Origin: Streptacidiphilus fuscans
GTDB taxonomy: Bacteria; Actinomycetota; Actinomycetes; Streptomycetales; Streptomycetaceae
NCBI RefSeq assembly: GCF_015690355.1
Contig: NZ_JADPRT010000011.1
Span: forward strand, 89,951 to 153,950
Length of the DNA stretch: 64,000 nt
Direction of reading: 5' to 3'
The first letter of the stretch is position 1; the number at the start of each line of letters is the position of its first letter. Below are positions 13,997 to 22,294 of the stretch, one piece after another. A program made the position numbers and the translations under genes. The notes beneath the pieces were generated by a model. The model was not told where the DNA came from, did no database searches, and was given only the letters and a program-made list of their open reading frames with translations.

Positions 13997-16696
13997 GTGG
14001 GTAAGCAGCGGGGCGCACTTCCGGATCCAGGCAGCGCCGGGGATCTGGCCGAGTTCATCGGGTTGTTGGGCGAGCTGCGTGCGTGGGCGGGGATGCCCTC
14101 GTACCGGACGCTGGCCAAGCAGGTCGGACCGCTGATGCGACCGCCGTGCGTGGTCTCGCTGTCCACGGTCGTGGACGTGTTCAAGGTCAACCGGCGCCGC
14201 CTCGACCTGGACCTGGTGATCGCGATCGTTCGCGCGCTGGGGTTGGACGAGCAGACGGTCGGTCTCTGGCGCGCGGCCTACCTGCGCATTCAGCGGGACG
14301 CCCAGGCAAGCGGGCCGACGGGAGCGCTCCGGCAGCTGCCGGCGGACCTGGCGACGTTCACCGGACGGCACGCGGAGGTCGACCGGCTGGTGACGGCTGC
14401 CACGACGCCGTCGGACTCGGAGCCCACGGTCTCGGTGTTGGTGATCGAGGGCATGGCCGGGGTCGGCAAGACCCAGCTGGCTCTGCACGCCGCGCACAGC
14501 CTGGTCCGCTCGGGCCACTACGCAGACGTCCAGCTGTACACCAATCTGCGCGGGTACGACCCGGACCGGCCGCCGGCCGACCCGGCGGCCGTGTTGGACT
14601 CGTTCCTACGGCAGTTGGGCGTGGCGCCGCAGCGTGTTCCGGAGACGCTGGAGGAACGCGCGGCGATGTTCCGTGACCGGATGAACGGTCGCGCCGCCCT
14701 GGTGGTGCTGGACAACGCCGCAGAGGTCAGCCAGGTGCGGGAGTTGATACCCAGCAGCCCGAGCTGCCTGGTGCTGGTCACCAGCCGGCGCAGCCTGACC
14801 GAGCTGCCCGACGCGAGCGTGCTGCGGCTCGACGTGTTCACGGAGCAGGAGGCACTGCAACTGCTCGCACGAGTGGCGGGCGCCGACCGGGTCGACGCCG
14901 AGCCGCAGGCCGCGCGGCGGATCGTCGAGCTGACCGGCGGCCTACCGCTGGCGGTGGCGCTGGCCGCGGCCCGGCTCCGTTCGCGCCCGGCGTGGAGCGT
15001 TGCGGAGCTGGCCGATCGTCTGGCCAAAGGAGCAGGCGCGGAACCTGGCGTGACGGCGGTGCTCGACCTGTCCTACCAGGGCCTGCCGAAGGCCGCGCAG
15101 CGTCTCTTCCGGCTGCTGGGCGTGGATCCCGGGTTGGACGCCACGGTCGACTCCGTCGCCGCGCTGGTCGGCATCGATCCGGACGAGGCCGACCAGCTGC
15201 TGGAGCTGCTCCAGGACGAGCACCTGGCGCACCAGCAGGTGCTCGGCAGGTACGAGATGCACGACCTGGTGCGCGCCTTCGCCGCCGAGACGTCTCGCGC
15301 CACCGATGCGGAGGCGGACCGGAACGCGGCGTTGACCCGCTGGCTGGACTGGTATCTGCACTCCGTCTACGCGGCCACGGACCTGGTCAACAAGAACCGC
15401 TACCGCAACGGCGACCTGCCGCGACCGCCCGAGCTGCCGGTGGCCGAACCGGCCGACGACGACGAGGCCCGCGCCTGGCTGTCCGCCGAGCGCGCGAACC
15501 TGCTGGCGGCGACCCGGTTCGCCGCCACCGAGGGCTGGCCCGGGCACTCCTGGCGCTACGCCCAGGCGCTGTGGTCGTACTACTTCGCGTCGGGCCTCAA
15601 CTCCGACTGGGCCGAGAGTCTTCGCCACGGCCTCGCCGCCGCCGAGGTGGACGGCGACGCCGCCGCGCAGGGTGAGCTCTGGCACGCCCGGGGAAGCTAC
15701 GAAGTCGTCGCCGGCCGCTTCGACCGGGCCCTGCCCTACACCCGCGAGGCGCTACGACTGCGCAAGGTCGCCGGAGACCCCGTCAAGACCGCGACCACCC
15801 TGGGCAATCTGGCGTGCGTCCTGTCCGACATGGGCCAGTTCCGCCAGGGCCTGGAGTTCTTCCACGAGGCCCTCGCCCTCATGCGGGAGACCGCCAACGG
15901 GCACGGCGAGGCGAACGTCCTCCACAACATGGGCATCGGGGCCTACGCGATGGGCCGTCACCGTCAGTCCCTGGAGCTGTTGGGCGAGGCCCTCGCCTTG
16001 TACCGGGAGTCCGGGAACAAGGACCACCAGACGTTCGTCCTGATCCCCACCGGTCTGAACATGAGCCTGTTGGGCGACCACGACGGGGCTTCGGCCGCGG
16101 TGGCCCAAGCCGTGGCACTCGCCGAGGACATGGGCGCGGGCCGCCGTCTCGCCCCGGCGATCAACGTCCTCGGCACGCTGGCCATGGAGCGTGGCGACCA
16201 CGAGGAAGCCGCCCAGGAGTTCCGCCGGGCGCAGGCACTCGCCCACGAGATCGGCGACTGGGGCGAGGAGACCGAGGCCTGGTTCGAACTCGGGGTCAAC
16301 GCCCTGCGATCCGGCGATCCGGCCGGCGCCGTCACCTTCTTCGACGAGGTTGCCACGCGTCTGGACGGCCGGAAGTACCACCGGTGGATCCTGCTCCTTC
16401 CCCAGTACCGGGCCGACGCACTGCTCGCCCTCGGCGACCTGGCCGGAGCGGCGGAGCTCTACCAGCGCGTACTGGACGCGGAGGACGACTCGGAGGCAGT
16501 GGTCAGGGCACGCGCGGCCTACGGCATGGCCCGCCTCGCCCGAGCCGCGGACCCGTCCGACCTCAGCACCGCCCGCTCCCGGCTCCACCAGGCGCTTCGT
16601 CTCCTGGAGAAGGCCGAGTTCCCCTCGCTGGAGCAGACCGTCACCGCGACGCTCGTCGACGTCGAGGGAGAGCTCGAAGCGGCGTCAACCCGCTGA
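13997..16696 (+). CDS. STAND ATPase: N-terminal HTH-like domain, NB-ARC, TPR repeats
   Basis: An 899-aa signal-transduction ATPase. Residues 15-100 resemble an XRE-type helical domain (PSYRTLAKQVG ... LSTVVDVF). NB-ARC follows with Walker A GMAGVGKTQ near 152-160, Walker B ALVVLDNAA, LVTSRRSL and the GLPLAVALAAARL segment. From about 480 to the end are TPR-type helices, as in AfsR-like proteins but without the SARP BTAD. Such proteins are common in streptomycetes as regulators or sensors, and some STAND proteins act in phage defence. The ligand is unknown. GTG 13997 is chosen because GGGGGA lies just before it and a TACAAT box overlaps the alternative ATG at 13955. Confidence 0.82.
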   Translation: MGKQRGALPDPGSAGDLAEFIGLLGELRAWAGMPSYRTLAKQVGPLMRPPCVVSLSTVVDVFKVNRRRLDLDLVIAIVRALGLDEQTVGLWRAAYLRIQRDAQASGPTGALRQLPADLATFTGRHAEVDRLVTAATTPSDSEPTVSVLVIEGMAGVGKTQLALHAAHSLVRSGHYADVQLYTNLRGYDPDRPPADPAAVLDSFLRQLGVAPQRVPETLEERAAMFRDRMNGRAALVVLDNAAEVSQVRELIPSSPSCLVLVTSRRSLTELPDASVLRLDVFTEQEALQLLARVAGADRVDAEPQAARRIVELTGGLPLAVALAAARLRSRPAWSVAELADRLAKGAGAEPGVTAVLDLSYQGLPKAAQRLFRLLGVDPGLDATVDSVAALVGIDPDEADQLLELLQDEHLAHQQVLGRYEMHDLVRAFAAETSRATDAEADRNAALTRWLDWYLHSVYAATDLVNKNRYRNGDLPRPPELPVAEPADDDEARAWLSAERANLLAATRFAATEGWPGHSWRYAQALWSYYFASGLNSDWAESLRHGLAAAEVDGDAAAQGELWHARGSYEVVAGRFDRALPYTREALRLRKVAGDPVKTATTLGNLACVLSDMGQFRQGLEFFHEALALMRETANGHGEANVLHNMGIGAYAMGRHRQSLELLGEALALYRESGNKDHQTFVLIPTGLNMSLLGDHDGASAAVAQAVALAEDMGAGRRLAPAINVLGTLAMERGDHEEAAQEFRRAQALAHEIGDWGEETEAWFELGVNALRSGDPAGAVTFFDEVATRLDGRKYHRWILLLPQYRADALLALGDLAGAAELYQRVLDAEDDSEAVVRARAAYGMARLARAADPSDLSTARSRLHQALRLLEKAEFPSLEQTVTATLVDVEGELEAASTR

Positions 16697-16699
16697 CGG

Positions 16700-16744
16700 C
16701 GCGCAACGACCCGGCCGCGTGGGGGGCAGCCGGGTCGTTGCGCG
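16700..16744. terminator. Bidirectional terminator hairpin
   Basis: Perfect 16-bp stem: 16700-16715 pairs with 16729-16744 around a 13-base loop. It sits exactly between the convergent STAND gene and the S53 peptidase gene, so it likely ends transcription from both sides. Confidence 0.8.
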
Positions 16745-16752
16745 AGGTGCGG

Positions 16753-17985
16753 TCAGCCGGTGAAGGCGGTCAGGCCGTTCGGGGTGCCGAGGCCGGTCGG
16801 GCCGTCGTAGCCGGGCTCCGCGGTGCAGAGGTAGGCCGGGGAGCAGGAGGCCGTCGAGCCGGTGGTGACGTCGTTGAGCGACGTGGTGTGGGCGTAGGCG
16901 ATGGAGGCGGGGATCGCCGTGCTGTGCGCGCCCGCGTCGGCGTAGACGCCCGCGATCAGCGGGGAGGCGACGGAGGTGCCGCCGTAGACGGCCCAGCCGC
17001 TCGCGCCGTAGGTCTGGTAGACGGCGACACCGGTGGCCGGGTCGGCGACCGCGGAGACGTCGGCGACGGTGCGGTTGGAGCAGCCGCTGTCGGTCTGCCA
17101 GGCGGGCTTGGGCTCGTAGGCGGAGCAGCCGGAGCCGGCGCCCTCGGTGGAGGAGGTGGACCAGACGGACTCGGTCCAGCCGCGGCTGTTGGACGCCTTG
17201 GACAGCGAAGTGCCGCCGACCGCGGTGACGTTGGGGGACGCCGCCGGGTACTCGACGCCGTAGCCGCCGTCGCCGGAGGAGGCGGTGATGGCGATGCCCG
17301 GGTGGTTGAAGTAGGTGGAGTCGTAGCTCGTGTCGGCCGAGGACTCGGAGCCGCCGTAGCTGTTGGAGATCTCCGTCGCACCCAGCTTGGCGGCCTCGTT
17401 GACGGCCGTGCCGAGGTTGGTCATGCTCGCCGTCTTGGCCTCGACCAGGATGATGTGGGCGTTCGGGGCGATCGCGGAGACCATGTCGAGGTCGAGCGAC
17501 TCCTCGCCGGCCCAGCCGGAGTTGCTGCTCGGCAGGGTGCTGCTTCCGGTCTGGCTGACGATCTTCAGGCAGCCGCTGGCGGTGGTGCAGGCGGGGAGCC
17601 CGTACTGGGAGCGGTAGACCGCGAGGTCGGCGGCGGCGTTGGGGTCGTTGTAGGCGTCGACGATGGCGACGGTCTGTCCGGCGCCGCCGTTGGCCGGGAG
17701 GTTGTACGCGGACAGCAGGTCGCTCGGCCCGTAGCCGGACGGGGTCGCGTTCGGCGTGACGCCCTTGGCGTTGACGTGCTCGGCGGCGCTGGTGACGTGC
17801 AGCGCGTTGCAGAAGGCGTGACCGGCGGTCAGGTCGACGGCGCAGGAGCGGGACCAGGCGACGCCGTGGCCGGCGGTGGCCGCCTGGGCGGGCATGGCGG
17901 CGATCAGGCCGGAGATGGCGAGGGCGGCGGAGCCGATGAGCGGGACGGCGGCGCGGGCGGCGGTGGATATCGAGCTGGTGCGCAT
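16753..17985 (-). CDS. Secreted S53 (sedolisin-type) serine peptidase
   Basis: A 410-aa protein with a long Sec-type signal peptide (cleavage probably after AQA near residue 36). Mature features follow S53 sedolisins. SGYGPSDLLSAYNLP leads into QTVAIVDAY. GEESLDLD contains the Glu and Asp of the catalytic triad near 161 and 165. SSGDGG near 236-241 contains the oxyanion Asp, and GGTSVASP holds the nucleophilic Ser near 338. The C-terminal GYDGPTGLGTPNG is the calcium-site region. The long inhibitory propeptide of classical sedolisins seems absent or reduced to about 45 residues. The ATG at 17985 follows CAGGAGAAG. It probably acts outside the cell on peptides. Confidence 0.9.
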   Translation of the reverse strand: MRTSSISTAARAAVPLIGSAALAISGLIAAMPAQAATAGHGVAWSRSCAVDLTAGHAFCNALHVTSAAEHVNAKGVTPNATPSGYGPSDLLSAYNLPANGGAGQTVAIVDAYNDPNAAADLAVYRSQYGLPACTTASGCLKIVSQTGSSTLPSSNSGWAGEESLDLDMVSAIAPNAHIILVEAKTASMTNLGTAVNEAAKLGATEISNSYGGSESSADTSYDSTYFNHPGIAITASSGDGGYGVEYPAASPNVTAVGGTSLSKASNSRGWTESVWSTSSTEGAGSGCSAYEPKPAWQTDSGCSNRTVADVSAVADPATGVAVYQTYGASGWAVYGGTSVASPLIAGVYADAGAHSTAIPASIAYAHTTSLNDVTTGSTASCSPAYLCTAEPGYDGPTGLGTPNGLTAFTG

Positions 17986-18502
17986 CGTACTTCTCCTGGG
18001 ACTGGGGACCGGGGGGAGTGCAGGTGCGACCGCAAGAAGGGGGCGCCCCCGTCTGCGGGTTGAGCAGGCAATTGCGTGGAACTTCTGACCACCCTCTGAA
18101 GTGGTGGCGACTGGGCGAGAACCTATCCGCCTGTCCGCAGCACGACAAGAGGGCGGCGGAAGATCGCATTCAGGTTTAACAGTCGAGGCATCAGACGTAA
18201 CGAAGCAGCCCGCACCCGGCGCGATTTTGCTTGGGCCTTGGGGGTGCGCATCGGCTTTCCGTGGTGGGCCCGGTGGGTCCGGCTTGCGGGGGCCTTACCA
18301 GGTTTGGGCGTTAACGAGCGTGTGGTGCTTGAGGTTTCTGATTCATAGTCACCCTTAAGAGTGAACTGACGGTGTGTGCGGCCACAGTGACGGAGGGTTC
18401 GCAAGGATGGGCGGCGTCCGAGATCGTGCGCCGCTCGTCCGTGCAGTTTGATGCCCGTGAGCGTGAAGCGGCGTACGCACGTTCCCAGGTGGGGGTTTCA
18501 CC
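17986..18502. other. 517-bp divergent intergenic region
   Basis: Gap between the S53 peptidase and the LAETG protein, both exported. No convincing gene is seen on either strand. It holds a near-palindrome at 18349-18364, several GC hairpins and AT-softer stretches, so it probably carries two divergent promoters and a long 5' leader for the plus-strand gene. I looked for a ydaO-type cyclic-di-AMP riboswitch and did not find one. Confidence 0.5.
18349..18364. promoter_or_regulatory. Near-palindrome TCAC-N-CTTAAG-N-GTGA
   Basis: TCACCCTTAAGAGTGA is symmetric except for one pair. It lies about 140 bp before the LAETG gene start. It is AT-richer than its surroundings and looks like a protein-binding operator. 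The regulator is unknown. Confidence 0.35.
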
Positions 18503-19537
18503 TTGTTCACCCGTCGTCGCTTCGCCACGCCCTTTGCGCTCTCCGGTGCGCTCGCCGCCGTCTCCATGCTGGGGGTCGCCACGCCCGCGCATGCCGACGG
18601 CGGATCAGGCGGGGGCATCGGTACCGCCTCCGCGACCACCGCGGAGGCCGCGTTGGACGTGAGGCTGCTCAACGCCATCGACGTCCCCATCGATGTCTCG
18701 CTGAACCGGATCACTGCCCCGTCCTCGAAGCAGGACACCGCGCTGACCGCCGTGGTCGGCGGCGTCGGCGGTCCGGGGCGGCGGCAGCCGGTCAACCTGC
18801 TGCTGGCCAAGGTCGGCGAGAGCTCGGCCATGGCCGACGCGAGCGGCTCGCACGCGAGCGTCACCCTGGCCGAGGCGCACCTGCACCTGCCCGGCCTGCC
18901 GCTGACCGAGCTGCTCGGCCTCAAGGCCGTGACCGCGAAGGCCGACTGCCCGGCGAACGGCGCCCCGTCCGCCGAGGCCAACGTGCTCGGCGACATCACG
19001 GTGCTGGGCCTCACCGTCCACCTCAGCGCGTCGGGGGAGACGCGCGTCCCGGTGCCGGCGCTCGGCGAGGTCGACCTGTGGCTGTCGAAGCACAGCACCA
19101 CCTCCGACTCGGCGGCGGCGACGGCGCTGGACCTGGAGGTCTCGGTGAACCCGCTCAACCTCAACGTGGCTGCTGTCACGGGCAAGTTCGTGCTGGCGGA
19201 CGTCTCCTGCACCAAGGGTGACGGCAGCGGCAGCGGCAGCGGCGGCAACAGCGGCGGCGGGACCGGCGGCAGTGGTGGTAGCGGTGGCAGTGGCGGCAGC
19301 TCCGGCGGCGGCAGCACGCGCGGCGCTTCGGGCGGCGGTGGGTCCTCGGTCTCGGGCGGTTCCGGCTCGGGCAGCTCCGGCTCGGGCACCGGGACGGACG
19401 CCTCGGACACCACGACGGGTCACCTCGCCGAGACCGGGAGCAGCAGCGCGACCCCGGCCATCGCCGGAGGCGCGCTGATCCTGCTCGGTGCGGGCGCCGG
19501 CGCGGTCACCCTGACCCGGCGTCGTCGGTGCGGCTGA
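18503..19537 (+). CDS. SCO1860-type LAETG-anchored surface protein
   Basis: A 344-aa exported protein. It has an N-terminal signal peptide (RRRFATPFALSG ... ATPAHAD), a beta-rich domain of about 200 residues with paired cysteines (ADCP, VSCT), then a Ser/Gly linker from about 238 to 300. The sortase signal is complete: LAETG at 308-312, a hydrophobic helix and a positively charged RRRR tail. A class E sortase, usual in streptomycetes, would link it to the cell wall. A homologue beside cobC is what I recall of the S. coelicolor SCO1859-SCO1860 pair. It starts at TTG 18503 after a G-rich ribosome site. Confidence 0.87.
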   Translation: MFTRRRFATPFALSGALAAVSMLGVATPAHADGGSGGGIGTASATTAEAALDVRLLNAIDVPIDVSLNRITAPSSKQDTALTAVVGGVGGPGRRQPVNLLLAKVGESSAMADASGSHASVTLAEAHLHLPGLPLTELLGLKAVTAKADCPANGAPSAEANVLGDITVLGLTVHLSASGETRVPVPALGEVDLWLSKHSTTSDSAAATALDLEVSVNPLNLNVAAVTGKFVLADVSCTKGDGSGSGSGGNSGGGTGGSGGSGGSGGSSGGGSTRGASGGGGSSVSGGSGSGSSGSGTGTDASDTTTGHLAETGSSSATPAIAGGALILLGAGAGAVTLTRRRRCG

Positions 19538-19544
19538 CGGTTCG

Positions 19545-20609
19545 TCAGATGGCTAGTGCCTGACCCAAGGCCGCGCAGAAGGCGTCGGTCGTGGCGCGGT
19601 CGCGGACCGCGATGCGCAGCCAGTCCGGCCCGAGGCCGGGGAAGCTGTCGCCGCGCCGGACGGCGAACCCGGCCGCGCGCAGCCGTAGGCGGACCTCGTC
19701 CGCACCGGCCAGCTCGACCAGCACGAAGGACGCCTCGGGCGTGCCGTGCACCCGGACGCCGGGAAGTTCGGTGAGACGGGTCAGCAGGTGGTCGCGGTCG
19801 GCGACGGTCGCCTTGGCGGCGGTGTCGGCCTCGACGAGTGCGGCAGGGGAGCTGCACGCGATCGCCGCGGTCAGCGCCGGGGAGGAGACGGGCCAGAGCG
19901 GCTGTGCGGCGGCGAGTCGGGCGATCAACTCCGGTTCCGCCAGCACATAGCCGATGCGCAGCCCGGCCAGACCCCAGGTCTTGGTGAGGCTGCGCAGCAC
20001 GACCAAGCCCGGCACGTCCGACCGCGCGGCGAGGCTCTCGGTCTCGCCGGGGACGGTGTCGGCGAAGGCCTCGTCCACGACCAGGACGCGGCCGGGCCGG
20101 GCGAGTTCGGCCAGGGTGGTGGCCGGATGCAGCACAGAGGTGGGGTTGGTGGGGTTGCCGACCACGACCAGATCGGCTTCGGAGGGGAACGCCGAAGGGT
20201 CGAGTCGGAACCCCGCCTCCTTGCGCAGCAGCAGTCGTTCCACCGGATGCCCGGCGTCGCGCAGCGCGGCCTCAGGCTCGGTGAACTGCGGATGCACCAC
20301 GACCGCGCGGCGCGGCCGCAGCGCCCGTGCCAGCAGCACGAACGCCTCCGCAGCGCCCGAGGTCAGCAGCACCTCCTCGGGCGCGCGACCGTGCCGGGCC
20401 GCGACGGCGGCACGCGCGGTGCTGCCGTCCGGGTAGGCGGCCAGCCCGTCGAGGCTGTCCGCCAGGACCCGCCGCAGCCAGGCGGGCGGCGTCCCGGTCC
20501 GCACGTTGACTGCGAGGTCGACCAGGCCGCCGCCGACCTCACTGTCGCCGTGGTGGCGCAGATCCGGCTCGGCGGCGGCGAGTTGGGCCGCCGAAGGGTC
20601 AGTGGGCAT
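19545..20609 (-). CDS. cobC: Rv2231c/CobC-type PLP-dependent aminotransferase
   Basis: A 354-aa fold-type I PLP enzyme resembling histidinol-phosphate aminotransferase and the CobD-type L-threonine-O-3-phosphate decarboxylase, called CobC in actinobacteria. It is thought to supply the aminopropanol arm. Visible motifs are NVRTGTPPAWL at the N-terminus, YPDGSTARAAVA, NPTNPTS, VVDEAF, and SLTKTWGLAGLRIGY with the PLP lysine. It is the last gene of the first cob operon, overlapping cbiX by 11 bp, and ends 7 bp from the convergent LAETG gene. Confidence 0.9.
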   Translation of the reverse strand: MPTDPSAAQLAAAEPDLRHHGDSEVGGGLVDLAVNVRTGTPPAWLRRVLADSLDGLAAYPDGSTARAAVAARHGRAPEEVLLTSGAAEAFVLLARALRPRRAVVVHPQFTEPEAALRDAGHPVERLLLRKEAGFRLDPSAFPSEADLVVVGNPTNPTSVLHPATTLAELARPGRVLVVDEAFADTVPGETESLAARSDVPGLVVLRSLTKTWGLAGLRIGYVLAEPELIARLAAAQPLWPVSSPALTAAIACSSPAALVEADTAAKATVADRDHLLTRLTELPGVRVHGTPEASFVLVELAGADEVRLRLRAAGFAVRRGDSFPGLGPDWLRIAVRDRATTDAFCAALGQALAI

Positions 20610-21597
20610 GGGTGTGCGACCCGTGCGCGTGGTCGTGGTGGTGACTGTCGTGCCCGTGGTCGCCGTGTCCGTGACCGTCGTGCCCGTGGTCGTGGCTCGG
20701 GTCGTCCGGGTGGTGGTGCGGGCGCTGCGGCGCGCCGACCTTGGACTCGAAACCCGGCATGGCGATGCGGTAGACGCAGGTGTCGCAGTTCATCCGCAGG
20801 TCGCCCGCGAGCGTCTCGCGGTAGCGCTCCAGCACCAGCTCGGCCAACTCCTCGGTGGCGCCCAGCACACCGGCCTGGCGGACCTCGACGTCCGGATGAG
20901 CCTCGGCCCAGGCGTCGGCCTGCTCGACGACACGGTCCGGCAGGATGCCGGTGAAGAGGAAGTACGGCAGCACCACGATCCGCTTGGCGCCCAACAGCTG
21001 ACAGCGCGTCAGGCCCGTTGCGACGTCCGGCGCTGCCAGTGAGACGAACGCCGGCTCGACCCCGGCCAGACCCCGGCCCTCCCAGAACAGCCGGGCCACC
21101 TTGACGACTTCGGCGTTGGCGTCGGGATCGGTCGAGCCGCGGCCCACCAGCAGCACCATGGTGTCGGCGCGCTCCTCCGGGCGCAGCACCTCGTCCAACC
21201 GCCGCTCCAGGACGGTCAGCAGCGACGGGTGCGGGCCGAGCGGGCGGCCGTACTGGAAGCTGGTGCCCGCATGACGCTCGCGCTCGCGGACCAGCGCGGC
21301 CGGGATGTCGCCCTTGGCGTGCCCTGCCGAGACCAGCACCAGCGGCACGGCGGCGAAGCGCCGCGCGCCCTGCTCGACCAGCTCGGCGACGGCGTCGGCC
21401 AGCGGCGGCGGGGAGAGCTCGATGAACCCGCCGCCGACGGGCGTGTCCGGCAGCCGGTCCTTGAGCGAGTCGACGAAGGCGCGGAACGCCTCGGCTCCGG
21501 CGTCGTCGCGGGTTCCGTGGCCGACGAGAAGGAGGGCGGGAGCGGAGCGACTCGAATGATGGGCGGCGGCGGGCGACGGGTGGGCGGGGGCAGTCAC
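20599..21597 (-). CDS. cbiX: Sirohydrochlorin chelatase CbiX with His-rich tail
   Basis: A 332-aa two-lobed CbiX/SirB-type chelatase that inserts a divalent metal (Co2+ for B12, or Fe2+ for siroheme) into sirohydrochlorin. The N-lobe has LLVGHGTRDD and the C-lobe LLVGRGSTDPDANAEV. A conserved NCDTCVYRIAMPGFE segment carries two cysteines. Residues from about 303 to the end are extraordinarily His/Asp/Gly-rich (18 His in the last 30 residues), a likely Co/Ni/Zn storage or delivery tail. It starts at GTG 21597 after AAGGAG, overlapping cobH by 4 bp and cobC by 11 bp. Confidence 0.93.
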   Translation of the reverse strand: MTAPAHPSPAAAHHSSRSAPALLLVGHGTRDDAGAEAFRAFVDSLKDRLPDTPVGGGFIELSPPPLADAVAELVEQGARRFAAVPLVLVSAGHAKGDIPAALVRERERHAGTSFQYGRPLGPHPSLLTVLERRLDEVLRPEERADTMVLLVGRGSTDPDANAEVVKVARLFWEGRGLAGVEPAFVSLAAPDVATGLTRCQLLGAKRIVVLPYFLFTGILPDRVVEQADAWAEAHPDVEVRQAGVLGATEELAELVLERYRETLAGDLRMNCDTCVYRIAMPGFESKVGAPQRPHHHPDDPSHDHGHDGHGHGDHGHDSHHHDHAHGSHTHAH

Positions 21598-22229
21598 AGG
21601 GACTCCTTGGTGGATGGTGCAGGTGCGGCGGCGTCGCAGGCAGACGCGTAGAGATCCGGGTAGAGCAGGGCGTTGGCGGCGGCTGCGGCGACGGCGGAGC
21701 CGCCCTTCTCCGAGACGTTGCTGACGGCGGGCAGCCCGGAGGCGCGCAGGGCGGCCTTGGACTCGGCCGCGCCGACGAAGCCGACCGGCAGGCCGATCAC
21801 CAGCGCGGGGCGGGCGTCGAGTCGCAGCAGCTCCTCCAGCGCGGTCGGCGCGCAGCCGATCACCCAGACCGCGCCGTGGCCGACCTCCTCCAGCGCCAGG
21901 CGGATCGCGGCGGCCGATCGGGTGAGCCCGGTCGCCGGATCGCCCTTGGCGTCCCGGACGCGGCACAGCGCGCGGCGCGCGGTGATCCCGGCGGCGACCA
22001 TCTCCACGTCCGCGACCAGCGGCGCGCCCGCGGCCAGGGCGTCGGCGGCGGAGCGCAGCACGCTCTCGTCGGCGATCACCAGGTCGTCCAGGTAGGCGAG
22101 ATCGGCGCTGGAGTGCACGACACGCTCCGCGACCGCGCGGGTCAGCGGCGGCAGGTGGGACGTGTCCGCCCGGGCGCGCAGCCTGCGGTACGACTCCTGC
22201 TCGATGGGGTGGACCTGACGGCCAGTCAT
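21594..22229 (-). CDS. cobH: Precorrin-8X methylmutase
   Basis: Moves a methyl group from C-11 to C-12, turning (cobalt-)precorrin-8X into hydrogenobyrinate or cobyrinate. The 211-aa length matches CobH/CbiC. Visible motifs are IEQESYRRLRARAD, ERVVHSSADLAYLDDLV (with the catalytic His), DVEMVAAGI, CAPTALEELL and GLPVGFVGAAESK. The ATG at 22229 is chosen because upstream codons lie in the 65-bp gap after cbiG/cobJ and lack family similarity. It overlaps cbiX by 4 bp. Confidence 0.93.
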   Translation of the reverse strand: MTGRQVHPIEQESYRRLRARADTSHLPPLTRAVAERVVHSSADLAYLDDLVIADESVLRSAADALAAGAPLVADVEMVAAGITARRALCRVRDAKGDPATGLTRSAAAIRLALEEVGHGAVWVIGCAPTALEELLRLDARPALVIGLPVGFVGAAESKAALRASGLPAVSNVSEKGGSAVAAAAANALLYPDLYASACDAAAPAPSTKESL

Positions 22230-22294
22230 GGCGGCTGCACCTCCGGGGCGTTGCGGACGAGGGGTGACCGGGGTTCCCGGCTCGGGGGCGGCGT

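Noticed and set aside
17986..18502. Cyclic-di-AMP (ydaO) riboswitch in the divergent region
   Set aside because: The conserved core of that class was looked for by eye and not found.
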